The translations under genes were made by a program, and so were the position numbers. From Pectobacterium aquaticum (GTDB lineage Bacteria; Pseudomonadota; Gammaproteobacteria; Enterobacterales; Enterobacteriaceae): a stretch of DNA of 64,000 nucleotides. The notes under the pieces were generated by a model. The model was given only the letters and a program-made list of their open reading frames with translations. It was not told where the DNA came from and did no database searches. Below are positions 55,450 through 63,858 of this stretch, piece by piece (positions within the stretch are counted from its first letter, which is position 1; every line of letters starts with the position of its first letter). The stretch covers positions 2,170,001-2,234,000 of the forward strand of contig NZ_CP086253.1 of NCBI RefSeq assembly GCF_003382565.3. The letters are read 5' to 3'.

Positions 55450-55875
55450 ATGAGCAAAATAACGATTTACCACAACCCCGACTGTGGCACTTCGCGTAAT
55501 ACGCTGGAGATGATCCGTAATAGCGGCGCAGAACCCACGATTATTTACTATCTTGATACGCCGCCTTCGCGTGATGAATTGGTCACACTGATTGGCGACA
55601 TGGGAATGACGGTTCGTACCTTGCTGCGCAAGAACGTAGAACCTTACACACAACTGGGGCTTGCTGAAGAAAGATTCACTGACGAACAGCTCATTGATTT
55701 CATGTTGCAATATCCGATCCTGATAAACCGTCCGATTGTCGTTACTCCGTTGGGAACCCGACTATGTCGTCCATCAGAGCTGGTGCTGGATATTCTCCCC
55801 GATCCGCAGCGAGGCGAATTCACCAAAGAAGATGGTGAAAAAATCACTGATAAATTGGGTCAACGCGTGAAATAG
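55450..55875 (+). CDS. arsC: Glutaredoxin-dependent arsenate reductase ArsC
   Basis: Reductase of 141 residues, the exact length of E. coli ArsC. The catalytic cysteine is in YHNPDCGTSRNTLEM (Cys12), and arginines of the active site are in NRPIVVTPLGTRLCRPSE. It turns arsenate into arsenite for ArsB using glutathione and glutaredoxin. It ends the operon, twelve bases after arsB. Confidence 0.95.
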   Translation: MSKITIYHNPDCGTSRNTLEMIRNSGAEPTIIYYLDTPPSRDELVTLIGDMGMTVRTLLRKNVEPYTQLGLAEERFTDEQLIDFMLQYPILINRPIVVTPLGTRLCRPSELVLDILPDPQRGEFTKEDGEKITDKLGQRVK

Positions 55876-55909
55876 AGCCAGAAGGGGTCATCTGGCTCTA
55901 TGCGTTTTC

Positions 55910-56695
55910 TCACAGCACCTTATTCAAAAAGTTGATCGTTCGCGGGTGGCGAGGATGGTTCAGCACCTGCCAGGAATCGCCGCTTTCGACAATTTTTCCG
56001 TCTACCATAAATACGACGCGGTCAGCGACTTCGCGCGCAAAGCCGATTTCATGTGTGACGACAACCAGCGTCACACCAGATTGGGCCAGTGATTTGATGA
56101 CATCCAACACTTCCCCAACCAGTTCGGGATCGAGCGCGGACGTCGGTTCATCAAACAGCATCACTTTCGGCTTAAGTGCCAGCGCGCGAGCGATGGCGAC
56201 GCGCTGTTGCTGGCCGCCAGAAAGGTGACGGGGATAAGACTGTGCTTTATGGCGCAGGCCGACGCTTTCCAGCAGAGTAAAGGCAATATCTTCCGCTTCC
56301 TGACGCGAATACAGCTTATGCGCCAGCGGGGCTTCAATGATGTTTTCCAACACGGAAAGGTGGGGGAACAGATTAAAATTCTGGAATACATAGCCGACGT
56401 TGATGCGTTGACGTAGCACGTCCTTTTCTTTTAACTCATAGAGCGTATTCCCTTTGCGACGGTAGCCGATGTAATCGGCGTCGATGCGGATAAATCCTTC
56501 GTCTACGCGTTCAAGATGGTTAATGGTGCGCAGCAGCGTGGATTTCCCTGAGCCGGACGGGCCAAGGATCACGGTGACGGAGCCGGGAGCTAGTGTCAGC
56601 ACGTAGACAATTGAGGTACCTTTAGCGAGGCTGATGATCTCGTTAAAACCGGTAGGCAGAATAGAACGCAGCGCCTGCGGCAGAATGATGCGCAC
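55910..56695 (-). pseudogene. Amino-acid ABC permease/ATPase fusion left by deletion
   Basis: The first 33 residues ([20 protein letters not shown], then [12 protein letters not shown]) are the cytoplasmic EAA-loop region of a HisM/GlnP-type permease. They run straight into an ATPase lacking its usual first 20-25 residues: Walker [10 protein letters not shown], signature LSGGQQQR, Walker B VMLFDEP and the VVTHEIGF switch. The join keeps the frame, so a 261-residue hybrid could be made, but a permease stub without membrane helices and an ATPase missing its first strands are unlikely to work. It is the end of a chain of deletions extending upstream to base 57266. Confidence 0.85.
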
Positions 56696-56700
56696 GGTGC

Positions 56701-56814
56701 GTTGACCGTACCGACATGCTTAACTTTGCCCGTCAGCTCTGCTTTGTAGGCACCGATCACGTTGGGGCCGAAATAGGCATCGGAACGGCCGGATTGCAGA
56801 CTCAGGTTGGCAAT
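56701..56814 (-). pseudogene. Fragment of an amino-acid binding protein
   Basis: About 38 codons between the monooxygenase fragment and the permease fragment read [19 protein letters not shown] and continue [18 protein letters not shown], the wording of the C-terminal lobe of a polar amino acid binding protein. There is no start, and both ends are cut. Reading out of the monooxygenase stops in a different frame. This places a lost binding-protein gene between the two neighbours, as in complete versions of such loci. Confidence 0.7.
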
Positions 56815-57266
56815 GCGTGTTCCGGATGCTGTTCACGGGAAAAGTTTTTCGCCGATCCTTCCAGCGGCGATGTCACCACGTTCCAACCTGCGCGGCCGTT
56901 GCTGAGATGGTCGAGGCTGGCGAACTGCCGGGCGGTGGTAAACGGTTCGGAATACGACGTTGAGAGTGTGCCAACCAGACCAATATGCGTGGTGACGGTA
57001 GCCAGCGCGGACAACAGTGTCAGCGGTTCAAAGCGATTGAGAAAGTGGGGGATAGATTTTTCATTGATATACAGGCCGTCGGCCACGAAGACAAAATCAA
57101 ATTTCCCTTGTTCGGCTTTTTTTACCGCATCCAAAACAAAGCCAAAATTAATGCTGGCGTCGGGTACGACGTTTTTATGCCGCCATGCGGACATATTTCC
57201 CGCTGCGCCCTGTAATAGTAAACCCAGTCTTAATTGTCGATTTGCAGATGTTTGTTTTTTACTCAT
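56802..57266 (-). pseudogene. NtaA/DszA-type flavin monooxygenase, C-terminally truncated
   Basis: Only the first 150 residues of a protein normally about 440 long remain. They include the family start [19 protein letters not shown], the [12 protein letters not shown] segment and the [20 protein letters not shown] signature of the bacterial luciferase-like NtaA/SnaA/DszA group. The frame ends a few codons after SREQHPEHA, where it meets the binding-protein fragment. The product would lack most of its barrel. Complete enzymes of this type oxidise sulfur or nitrogen compounds with FMNH2 supplied by a flavin reductase like the one encoded divergently. Confidence 0.86.
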
Positions 57267-57280
57267 TGTCAGAAACCTTT

Positions 57281-57340
57281 TTATTAATTGAATGTGCTTA
57301 TTATTAATTGAGCGTACTTATTGTTAATTAAACGAACTTC
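57281..57340. repeat. Three tandem 20-base repeats
   Basis: TTATTAATTGAATGTGCTTA, TTATTAATTGAGCGTACTTA and TTGTTAATTAAACGAACTTC follow one another with a period of exactly 20 bases, directly upstream of the truncated monooxygenase start. A period of two helical turns suggests side-by-side regulator binding on one DNA face. The rest of the 320-base divergent region is AT-rich and holds further loose repeats (CCATCAATAA, CCATCAATAG). Confidence 0.75.
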
Positions 57341-57586
57341 CATGAAAGTGAAAACAGTCCATCAATAAACCGTCAGCTAATAAACAAGCCATCAATAGGC
57401 ATTCACGTATTCAATGAAAGGTTAATAAGACGTTAATAGCGTGTTTTCACTATTGATTAGGCGAGGCGTGATGTAAAATAACAAAAATGGATAATGAAAT
57501 TCAAAAATTTCAGATTATGATATGGCTTGTTTTGTTAGTATGATGTTAATAATCATGTTTCTCGCCGTATCTAAAGGAAGTATTGA

Positions 57587-58132
57587 ATGTCTGATTTGAT
57601 AGCTGAACGACACGTCACCGCGAATGACGCGATTCTCTCTGCGGCGGTTGCCACGGTTGACCGGCAGGCGTTTCGTGATGCGATGGCAAGGCTGAGCGCG
57701 GCGGTCAATGTCGTTACGACGGATGGCCCGGCAGGTAAGGCTGGTTTTACGGCGTCCGCCGTGTCCAGCGTCAGTGATTCGCCGGGCACGCTGCTGGTGT
57801 GTCTAAATCGCGGTTCGTCGGTGTATCCCACGTTTCAGGCGAATACGCATTTGTGCATCAATACGCTGGCGGCCCATCATGAAGCGCTGTCGTCGCTGTT
57901 TGGGAGCCCGTCGTCTACCGAAGAACGGTTTGCCGCGGCGGAGTGGGACGTGTTACACACGGGTTCACCGGTGTTGCGGGACGCGCTGGTAGCGTTTGAC
58001 TGTCAGGTTGAAGAGGTGGTGAGCGCGGCGACGCACGATATCTTTATTTGCCGGGTATTAGCGATTAAGCAGGGCGAAAGCACGGATGGTCTGGTGTATT
58101 TTTCCCGTCGTTATCATGCTGTTCGCGGTTAA
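57587..58132 (+). CDS. Flavin reductase (HpaC/RutF-like FMN reductase)
   Basis: Enzyme of 181 residues in the flavin reductase-like domain family. It shows AVNVVTTDGPAGKAGFTASA, then VSDSPGTLLVCLNRGSS and the FMN-contact region NTHLCINTLAAHHEALSSLF; it ends FSRRYHAVRG. It would supply reduced flavin to a two-component monooxygenase. The gene is intact with a good ribosome site (AAAGGAAG), while its presumed partner monooxygenases on both sides are broken. It is divergent from the truncated NtaA-type gene. Confidence 0.88.
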   Translation: MSDLIAERHVTANDAILSAAVATVDRQAFRDAMARLSAAVNVVTTDGPAGKAGFTASAVSSVSDSPGTLLVCLNRGSSVYPTFQANTHLCINTLAAHHEALSSLFGSPSSTEERFAAAEWDVLHTGSPVLRDALVAFDCQVEEVVSAATHDIFICRVLAIKQGESTDGLVYFSRRYHAVRG

Positions 58133-58168
58133 TGAAATACACTAACCAGACGCCAAGCCTTGCAGATA

Positions 58169-58379
58169 AAGTGCGTCGAGCGGGGGCAATGGATAGATCG
58201 TAAAGACGCTGCAAGTACCTCCCTGTAAGCTCGAGCCGCGCGGATATGAATCTCATCCCTGAGATTCACCCTTTCAGGGCCGTCGCAAGCGACGTTCAAA
58301 GGCGTTCCTAACGCCTTTGTCCTTGGCGCGGACGCTTTACTCTTCTATTCCATTGCCCCCGTTTTCGTTCTGAAAATAG
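58169..58379. repeat. Dispersed palindromic repeat family B, copy 2 (long form)
   Basis: Matches copy 1 (13485-13618) in the same orientation, including GATAGATCGTAAAGACGCTG, AAGTACCTCCCTGTAAGCTC and GGCGCGGACGCTTTACTCTT. It carries about 80-90 extra bases inside the inner GCCGCG/CGCGG hairpin. The insert is itself made of hairpins: TGAATCTCA-tccc-TGAGATTCA, GTCGCAAGCGAC and AAAGGCGTTCCTAACGCCTTT. It fills most of the 357-base gap between the convergent flavin reductase and M20 genes. Confidence 0.88.
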
Positions 58380-58489
58380 GTTTTTCACCAGTTTTCCAGC
58401 GTGAATGATTTAGGGAATAACCCCCTCCGCCGAATTGATCGCGCGGAGGTGATTGTGTTTGTAGGTGATTGAATTTGTAGATAAAAATA

Positions 58490-59686
58490 TTACGATGAAG
58501 ACAGGACGGCCTGTGGTGAGGTGACTTTCGTGGTGTTCAGGCGATGCAGTGCCGCTTCCGCTAACTGTGCGAAATAGCGAGAAGCTGGCGCAATCGCGCT
58601 TTCATCTGGATTGAACTGAGGATGATGCAAACCAAATTCGCTGTTTGAACCAATGCTGACGAACGTGCCCGGTACATCCTGAAGGTAAAGCGCAAAGTCC
58701 TCGCCGCTCATTTGCAGTTCGGCGTTTTCTACCTGATAGCCTGCGTCTCGGGCAATTTGCTTGCTGAAATCAGCCCATTCACTGGTGTTCACAACCGCAG
58801 GCGGGCCAGGATACCATTTCAGTTCCGCTTTTGCACCCAGCGCAAGGGCGATGCCGCCAATCAATTGCTCTATTCGTTCCGGTATCTCCGCGCGAATCGC
58901 AGCATTGTAGGTACGAACCGTCCCTTCCAACTCTACCGTTTGCGGCAGGACGTTCCAGGTGTTGCCGCCCTGAATGCGCGTGACGCTGATGACCAACGAC
59001 TCCAGCGAGCTGAAGCTACGGCTGGGCAGGGTTTGCAGCGCATTGACGATATTGCAGGCGGTGACGATGCTGTCGATGCCCTGTTCGGGTTTGGCCGCAT
59101 GTGCGCCTTTGCCCGTAATGTGAATAGCGAAGCGATCCACGTTGGCATAAAACGGGCCGCTGCGTGTCGCGAAGGTGCCAGCAGGAAGTTCAGGCGCGTT
59201 GTGCAGACCGAAAACGGCCGCGACATCGGCGAGCGCACCGGCGCGGATAAGCTGTTTGGCGCCGGTCGAGACTTCTTCTGCGGGTTGGAAAAACAGCCTG
59301 ACTTTACCCGGTAAGACAGATTCGCGTTTTTTCAACAAACAGGCTGCACCCAGCATCACGGCGGTGTGGAAATCGTGACCACAGGCATGCATGACGCCCG
59401 CGTGCTGAGAGCGAAACGGCACATCGACTAACTCTTCAATCGGCAGCGCATCAATATCGGCCCGCAGCGCAATCGTCGGGCCGCTGCCGTGACCGATTTC
59501 GGCAACGACGCCCGTGGTTAACGCAAGGGGCAACTGGCGGATGTCTTTCTCTTGTAGCCAGCGGGTAATGTGCGCGGTGGTTTGGTGTTCCTGATTGGAC
59601 AATTCCGGGTACTGATGCAAGTGCCGTCGCCAGTTAATTACCTGTTGCTCGAATGACGTATCACAACAGGGGATAGATTCAGCCAT
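58490..59686 (-). CDS. M20 family amidohydrolase/deacylase
   Basis: Metal-dependent hydrolase of about 398 residues in the M20D (HipO/AbgA-like) group. The metal-binding motif is ACGHDFHTAVMLGAA near residue 100, the catalytic glutamate is in FFQPAEEVSTGAKQLI, and a late histidine is in EFGLHHPQF. The start chosen follows AGGAGGTG; an upstream frame adds seven residues. Beside FMN monooxygenase and amino-acid ABC genes, such enzymes usually remove an acetyl group from N-acetylated cysteine derivatives in sulfur salvage (known for Bacillus ytm/yxe operons). That role here is inferred from context. Confidence 0.88.
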   Translation of the reverse strand: MAESIPCCDTSFEQQVINWRRHLHQYPELSNQEHQTTAHITRWLQEKDIRQLPLALTTGVVAEIGHGSGPTIALRADIDALPIEELVDVPFRSQHAGVMHACGHDFHTAVMLGAACLLKKRESVLPGKVRLFFQPAEEVSTGAKQLIRAGALADVAAVFGLHNAPELPAGTFATRSGPFYANVDRFAIHITGKGAHAAKPEQGIDSIVTACNIVNALQTLPSRSFSSLESLVISVTRIQGGNTWNVLPQTVELEGTVRTYNAAIRAEIPERIEQLIGGIALALGAKAELKWYPGPPAVVNTSEWADFSKQIARDAGYQVENAELQMSGEDFALYLQDVPGTFVSIGSNSEFGLHHPQFNPDESAIAPASRYFAQLAEAALHRLNTTKVTSPQAVLSSS

Positions 59687-59978
59687 ATCAATACACCTCC
59701 TTAACAAAACGTAAACACGCTAAAGGTAGCCGATAGCCACTCTACGGATAAATACCGTCTGGTTATATTTCATGCTTTTTATGATGGCGCTTTTTTGTAT
59801 TCATTTATTATGAATATTTCTGCTAACAAATTCTGTTATTAATATTTATTTTTTACACCTTTATGCAACATTCTTCTTATTCTGTTTTTCGCTATGACTG
59901 TTGTTTTTGTTATGACTATTTATTGCTGTGAATAGCGCTAGCACGCTAACGAATAGTCGCTGAAAATAAGGAAACATC

Positions 59979-60548
59979 GTGGGATATACGCTCAGTTTAT
60001 TAGATCAAAGCCCCATCGCCGAAGGAATGAATGCGGCGCCATTACCTGAACAGACGCCACAGCGCTTTCTGCTGGGTGCCAGTCAGGAGAGTGCGCGGTT
60101 AGCTGCCTCGCTAGGCTGGAGTTTTGTGTTCGCCGGGTTCATTAACGCCAGTGAAACGCTGCTGACGGAGTCTCTCTTGAGCTATCGGGAGTTGAAGCCC
60201 GCCAACGCCCAGACGCTGCTGTCACTGTCGGTGATTGCCGCCGAACGTCATGAGGATGCGGAGGCACTGGCCAGCACGCAGCATAATTATAAAGTTTATA
60301 TTGAGAACAAGCCGCCGCTGACGGTAGGCAGTCAGGAACAGGCTGATAACTTTGTTCGGCAGGCGGGCGCGACGGATTTCCGTATCGTACAGGAGCCGCG
60401 TCATGTGCTTTACGGCACGCCGGAACATATTCATCAGCGTCTGGATAGCTACCATCAGCGCTTTGGCGTGGATGAGTTCATCATTCATACGCCTGTAACG
60501 TCACCCCGCGAGCGTGAGGCGTCGATTCGGCTGCTGGCGCAGCGTTGA
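59979..60548 (+). pseudogene. Luciferase-like monooxygenase with an internal deletion
   Basis: The first 16 residues (MGYTLSLLDQSPIAEG) are the normal start of the MsnO8-type luciferase-like family. They join directly to PLPEQTPQRFLLGASQESAR, which belongs near residue 170-180 in full proteins of about 330-340 residues. Roughly 150 residues, most of the barrel front half, are missing without loss of frame, so a 189-residue product could be made but should lack the flavin site. The GTG start has a good ribosome site (AATAAGGA). It is the third shortened gene of this locus. Confidence 0.85.
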
Positions 60549-60707
60549 AAACGTGAGCGATGAAGCGCCATAGTGAATACTGATATAGTAGCACCAGTGG
60601 TGTTTTTTCAGACAAAACCTTACATATTCCCCCTGCTTGATTGTTCTATACTCAGTAATAAGCAAGATAAGTTTTACTGACAGAGAAGATGAATAGGGGG
60701 AAGAAAA

Positions 60708-60935
60708 ATGATTGGTCTCAACCTAGTTTATCCAGTGTCATATAGCTCAATGCCTGACAAACCCGATCATGTTCAGGGCATATCCCGCTCGTCTCATCTG
60801 TCTGGTTACCCTAATCAGGACGCGTCTACCCGAACCCGGACGACGTACGAAAATAACGCATCGGTCTTTAAACCACCGATAGCCGATGGGATTAATCGCC
60901 CGACGGCAAATAACCAGCTTAATGTTTACGTTTAA
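60708..60935 (+). CDS. Small protein of unknown function
   Basis: A 75-residue frame behind a strong ribosome site (GGGGGAAG), with a good terminator 25 bases after the stop. The product is polar, rich in Ser, Thr, Asn and Pro, has no membrane helix, and probably lacks stable structure. A longer frame on the opposite strand (to base 61067) covers the same DNA; the ribosome site and terminator favour the plus strand. No family is recognised. Confidence 0.5.
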   Translation: MIGLNLVYPVSYSSMPDKPDHVQGISRSSHLSGYPNQDASTRTRTTYENNASVFKPPIADGINRPTANNQLNVYV

Positions 60936-60958
60936 GACGGTATCAAGCGGATAAAAAT

Positions 60959-61013
60959 GGGCAATCACGTACTGTAAACGATCGTTTCGGTGCGTAGGTT
61001 GCCCTCTTTTTTT
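60959..61013 (+). terminator. Terminator after the small unknown gene
   Basis: GGGCAA at the left pairs with TTGCCC at the right, enclosing a second small palindrome (AAACGATCGTTT), and is followed by TCTTTTTTT. Confidence 0.6.
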
Positions 61014-61184
61014 CACTTTATTTGCATCAAGCCCTCCTAAAAAAGCATCTTCTTCTATAGTAGTCATTACGCTAGGGATAGTCGGTTTAATCGCCTATTT
61101 TTTAGCGTGTCGGCTTTCTAAACTGCGTCGCTTTTGTGTTTCCATGAGCATTGGAATGGCAAATATTTCTATGAGAGAGAACAG

Positions 61185-61967
61185 ATGAAGAAATTACTTA
61201 ATATTGCATTAATAAGAAGATTTACTGTTATTGCACTGTTTGTTTTTTCAGCATCGGCATGCTCATTGAATCAGGGTACTAGCCATTTCGAAAAAGCATT
61301 GCTCACGCCTGAACAGATCAACGAAGCAATCGTTTATCAAAAGGATGCGGATAAAAATAGCGATGTTAAACCGAAAGAGGGGGAAAAATGGTTTAACGTC
61401 ATCTTAGGGCAGGAGCCCATTATCATTAGCGCCCCCCATGCTACCGAACCGTTTCGGGATGGAAAATATCGTTTCTCTGACGGAGGCGGAACGGCAGCGC
61501 TGGCAATCATGTTGGGAAAACTGACGGGTTCGACGGTCATCTATACAACAAAAGCCTCTCCTTCAGACCCCAACTACTACGATAATAATGATTATAAAGC
61601 GAGACTAGCCGAATTAATAAAATCACAAAAGCCGAAACTCATTATTGATATCCACGGCAGCCACCCTTACCGACCCTATGATGTTGATATCGGAACCATG
61701 AAGGGAAAATCTCTGCTGGGTAAAGACGAACTGGTGACCAAACTCATCACCTCATTGCGAAATGAAGGTATTTCCAATTACTCAAACAACTATTTTGCCG
61801 CCTCCAAGAATGAAACCGTCACAAAGTTCGGCGCAGCACATGGCGTACCAACGATCCAACTTGAGGTCAACAGCGTTTGGATGGTGCCAAGTGAGGGTAA
61901 TTATGAATCACATCGGTTTGCGCAATTGCTCCAGGGCATGGTTCGTTACGTCAATAGCGTAAAATGA
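61185..61967 (+). CDS. Lipoprotein with N-formylglutamate amidohydrolase-like domain
   Basis: Exported protein of 260 residues. The start is a lipoprotein signal (FTVIALFVFSASAC) with the lipobox cysteine at about residue 26. The body resembles the N-formylglutamate amidohydrolase/HutG-like fold: IIISAPHATEPFRDG near 85, IIDIHGSHPY near 160 and PTIQLEVNS near 240 are positioned like its zinc-binding and catalytic residues. The usual enzyme is cytoplasmic in histidine breakdown, so a periplasmic lipid-anchored form suggests a different substrate, perhaps a cell-wall or peptide amide (inference). The ATG follows GAGAGAGAAC. Confidence 0.75.
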   Translation: MKKLLNIALIRRFTVIALFVFSASACSLNQGTSHFEKALLTPEQINEAIVYQKDADKNSDVKPKEGEKWFNVILGQEPIIISAPHATEPFRDGKYRFSDGGGTAALAIMLGKLTGSTVIYTTKASPSDPNYYDNNDYKARLAELIKSQKPKLIIDIHGSHPYRPYDVDIGTMKGKSLLGKDELVTKLITSLRNEGISNYSNNYFAASKNETVTKFGAAHGVPTIQLEVNSVWMVPSEGNYESHRFAQLLQGMVRYVNSVK

Positions 61968-62130
61968 CAGTCGAACACGCACGATTGAATCACGTCGATC
62001 GGTTTATCTGTATTAACTCAGACCTGATCTAGCAATGTTGCTGCGCAGAGCTAAACGTAATCTTACTGGCAGCCCTGTGCCAAAAGCGGATGTTACTTAT
62101 CCTGACTAAGCAAAAGACAAACGGCAGCAT

Positions 62131-62421
62131 CTATTCGTCCAGTAGTGCTTCAATATCAGCGGACATGATTGCCGTGAGTTTTAGGGTAATCTTTTCTACA
62201 GGCCAGTCCCACCATGCCAGCTTCTCCAGTGCCAGAATGTTTTCATCTGTGAAGCGTTTTTTAATGACCCTGGCCGGATTACCACCGATAATTGAATAAG
62301 TGGGAACATCAGAGGTAACGGCTGAACGTGATGAAATGATTGACACGTTGCCGATCTTAATGCTTGGCATAATCAGCGCTTGGTACCCAATCCATACATC
62401 ATTACCCATTATGTTAGCCAT
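62131..62421 (-). pseudogene. Hexapeptide-repeat acetyltransferase (CatB/Vat-like), 5' truncated
   Basis: The C-terminal 96 residues of a left-handed beta-helix acetyltransferase. NIMGNDVWIGYQALIMPSIK, SSRSAVTSDVPTYSIIGGNP and RFTDENILALEKLAWWDWP are typical of the xenobiotic acetyltransferase group (about 210 residues). The first ~110 residues, including the catalytic histidine loop, are missing; the sequence upstream of base 62421 is unrelated. The ATG present is internal. Probably non-functional, and a marker of a rearrangement boundary. Confidence 0.82.
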
Positions 62422-62508
62422 GGCGATCGGCTAACGCAGGAAACAAAACGTGAGATCCTTTCCCAAAACGTTCAAGGTGCTACCCATTGGGAGAAAAAAT
62501 CCCGCTAA
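62413..62508 (+). pseudogene. Possible C-terminal gene fragment
   Basis: An open frame without start reads GDRLTQETKREILSQNVQGA and then THWEKKSR before its stop, plausible protein sequence that begins at the truncation edge of the acetyltransferase. It may be the 3' end of a gene joined here by the same rearrangement. Between this and 62718 nothing else is recognised. Confidence 0.25.
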
Positions 62509-62717
62509 GTCACGTTATCACAGTGACGTCTCGGCATACTCCAGAGAAGCTATTTTCCCTTTGTACAAAAGGCTTTTCGCTGTTTTGTGGTTGCATATTA
62601 CGACTCTATTATGTAGATTTAATAGACAGCTGACGATGGCGTCAACTGACTTGATAGGTTCCACATGGGTGGAGCAATCGCCATGAGACACATGGGTGTC
62701 CAGGCTAAGGTGGGTAT

Positions 62718-63137
62718 ATGTTACACGCACAAGCTAAAACGAAGAATCAGCGCTCGATTCAAACCATTCGTGACAATACGAGTGTAATCGCGAGCTTTGA
62801 GCCTCGTTCTATGTTTCCTGACACTGTTGAAGTGCGTAGGATGCTGAACCGTACCCAGAAGGATTCGCAGCACTTCATCGTTACCCTGAAAAGCGACCTC
62901 AAGCGAGCGCTGGACACGACTGTTGTTAAGCCATTTGCGGAGATCGCCATTCGTGGTGAGAACCTGCGCTTTACCGTGAAGCCTGAAAAGCAATATCCAA
63001 ACCTGTCTTTAAACGACGAAGTTATTGGAATGATTGAAACATCAGTTGCTAATTTCATGGAAAAGCACTTTTCTGCTCACGTCAATCACCGTGAAGCTAA
63101 AAATCAGGATTGCAAAAAGGAATGGCACCTTCTCTAA
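62718..63137 (+). CDS. Unknown protein, first gene of an overlapping pair
   Basis: A 139-residue, basic, soluble protein behind an AAGGTGGG ribosome site. No family is recognised. It contains a mixed charged region (RTQKDSQHFIVTLKSDLKRA) that could form helix and strand, and ends with a lysine-rich tail. Its 3' end overlaps the next gene by 16-28 bases, so the two are coupled. AT content is higher than in the core genes, in keeping with acquired DNA. Confidence 0.55.
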   Translation: MLHAQAKTKNQRSIQTIRDNTSVIASFEPRSMFPDTVEVRRMLNRTQKDSQHFIVTLKSDLKRALDTTVVKPFAEIAIRGENLRFTVKPEKQYPNLSLNDEVIGMIETSVANFMEKHFSAHVNHREAKNQDCKKEWHLL

Positions 63138-63856
63138 TCGGCGACAATTACGCCAAAGATCTTTCCCAACTCCCGTCTTTCCCAGGCGGGAGTTTTGTTT
63201 CACACACATCATGCTTTATCCTGCCTGACGATGTCGTAATTCTCCGCCTAACGGAAACAACCTACGATAGCGCCGATTATCATCACATAGCAGTAGTCGA
63301 AGAAGTTGCCTTCACCGATCCTGAGTTCATTGCCAGCCACATCGACGATTTGCGTGACAACGACGGGTTGGAGGACAGTGAGATCGTTGATCGCATCATG
63401 GTTCTTGAGATGGAGGACGAGGACAAATCTGAAGTGATAGCTCGATTTGCTTATGACAATTTCTCTTTCATAGACCCAAACGAAAACCAAGCTGAAGGTA
63501 AGCAAATACGAGGCGCTTATGTTACGCCTGAACGAGCTGGTGCTGGTTTAGCGGGGCAGATTTACCGTCATCTGACGGAAGTCCACAAACATCTAATCTG
63601 CGATAACACCCAAACAGTTTATGGGGCAGCCCTATGGGCAAATACAGTTCGCAACGTTGCCGGCCGCGTTGATATTTACAACGCAGCTAAACATGAGTAT
63701 GTCGAAGAGTTAGGTGATGGAGCCAAAGGGGTAAAAGGCTTCATACCTTGGGACATCGGGAAACTAAACCCCTCATCGTTGGGCAAGTGGCAGCAATATC
63801 CCTTCAACTCGGACATCAAGCAATGTTATTACCTGGTGTTGATCATTTCAGCTTAA
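63122..63856 (+). CDS. Unknown protein with GNAT acetyltransferase-like motif
   Basis: Protein of about 244 residues (a TTG twelve bases upstream is an alternative start). Near residue 138 it reads RGAYVTPERAGAGLAGQIYR, which fits the acetyl-CoA-binding loop of GNAT enzymes (Q/R-x-x-G-x-G/A), followed by a segment like their last strand and helix (VYGAALWANTVRNVAGRVDI). The first 130 residues are acidic with no clear match. GNAT proteins coupled to a small partner can be toxin-antitoxin pairs, but this one is longer than known toxins, so the role is open. A terminator follows directly. Confidence 0.6.
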   Translation: MAPSLIGDNYAKDLSQLPSFPGGSFVSHTSCFILPDDVVILRLTETTYDSADYHHIAVVEEVAFTDPEFIASHIDDLRDNDGLEDSEIVDRIMVLEMEDEDKSEVIARFAYDNFSFIDPNENQAEGKQIRGAYVTPERAGAGLAGQIYRHLTEVHKHLICDNTQTVYGAALWANTVRNVAGRVDIYNAAKHEYVEELGDGAKGVKGFIPWDIGKLNPSSLGKWQQYPFNSDIKQCYYLVLIISA

Positions 63857-63858
63857 AG

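Noticed and set aside
60747..61067. 106-codon minus-strand frame opposite the 75-residue gene
   Set aside because: It reads through the plus-strand terminator and lacks a ribosome site at its start; the plus-strand frame has both signals.
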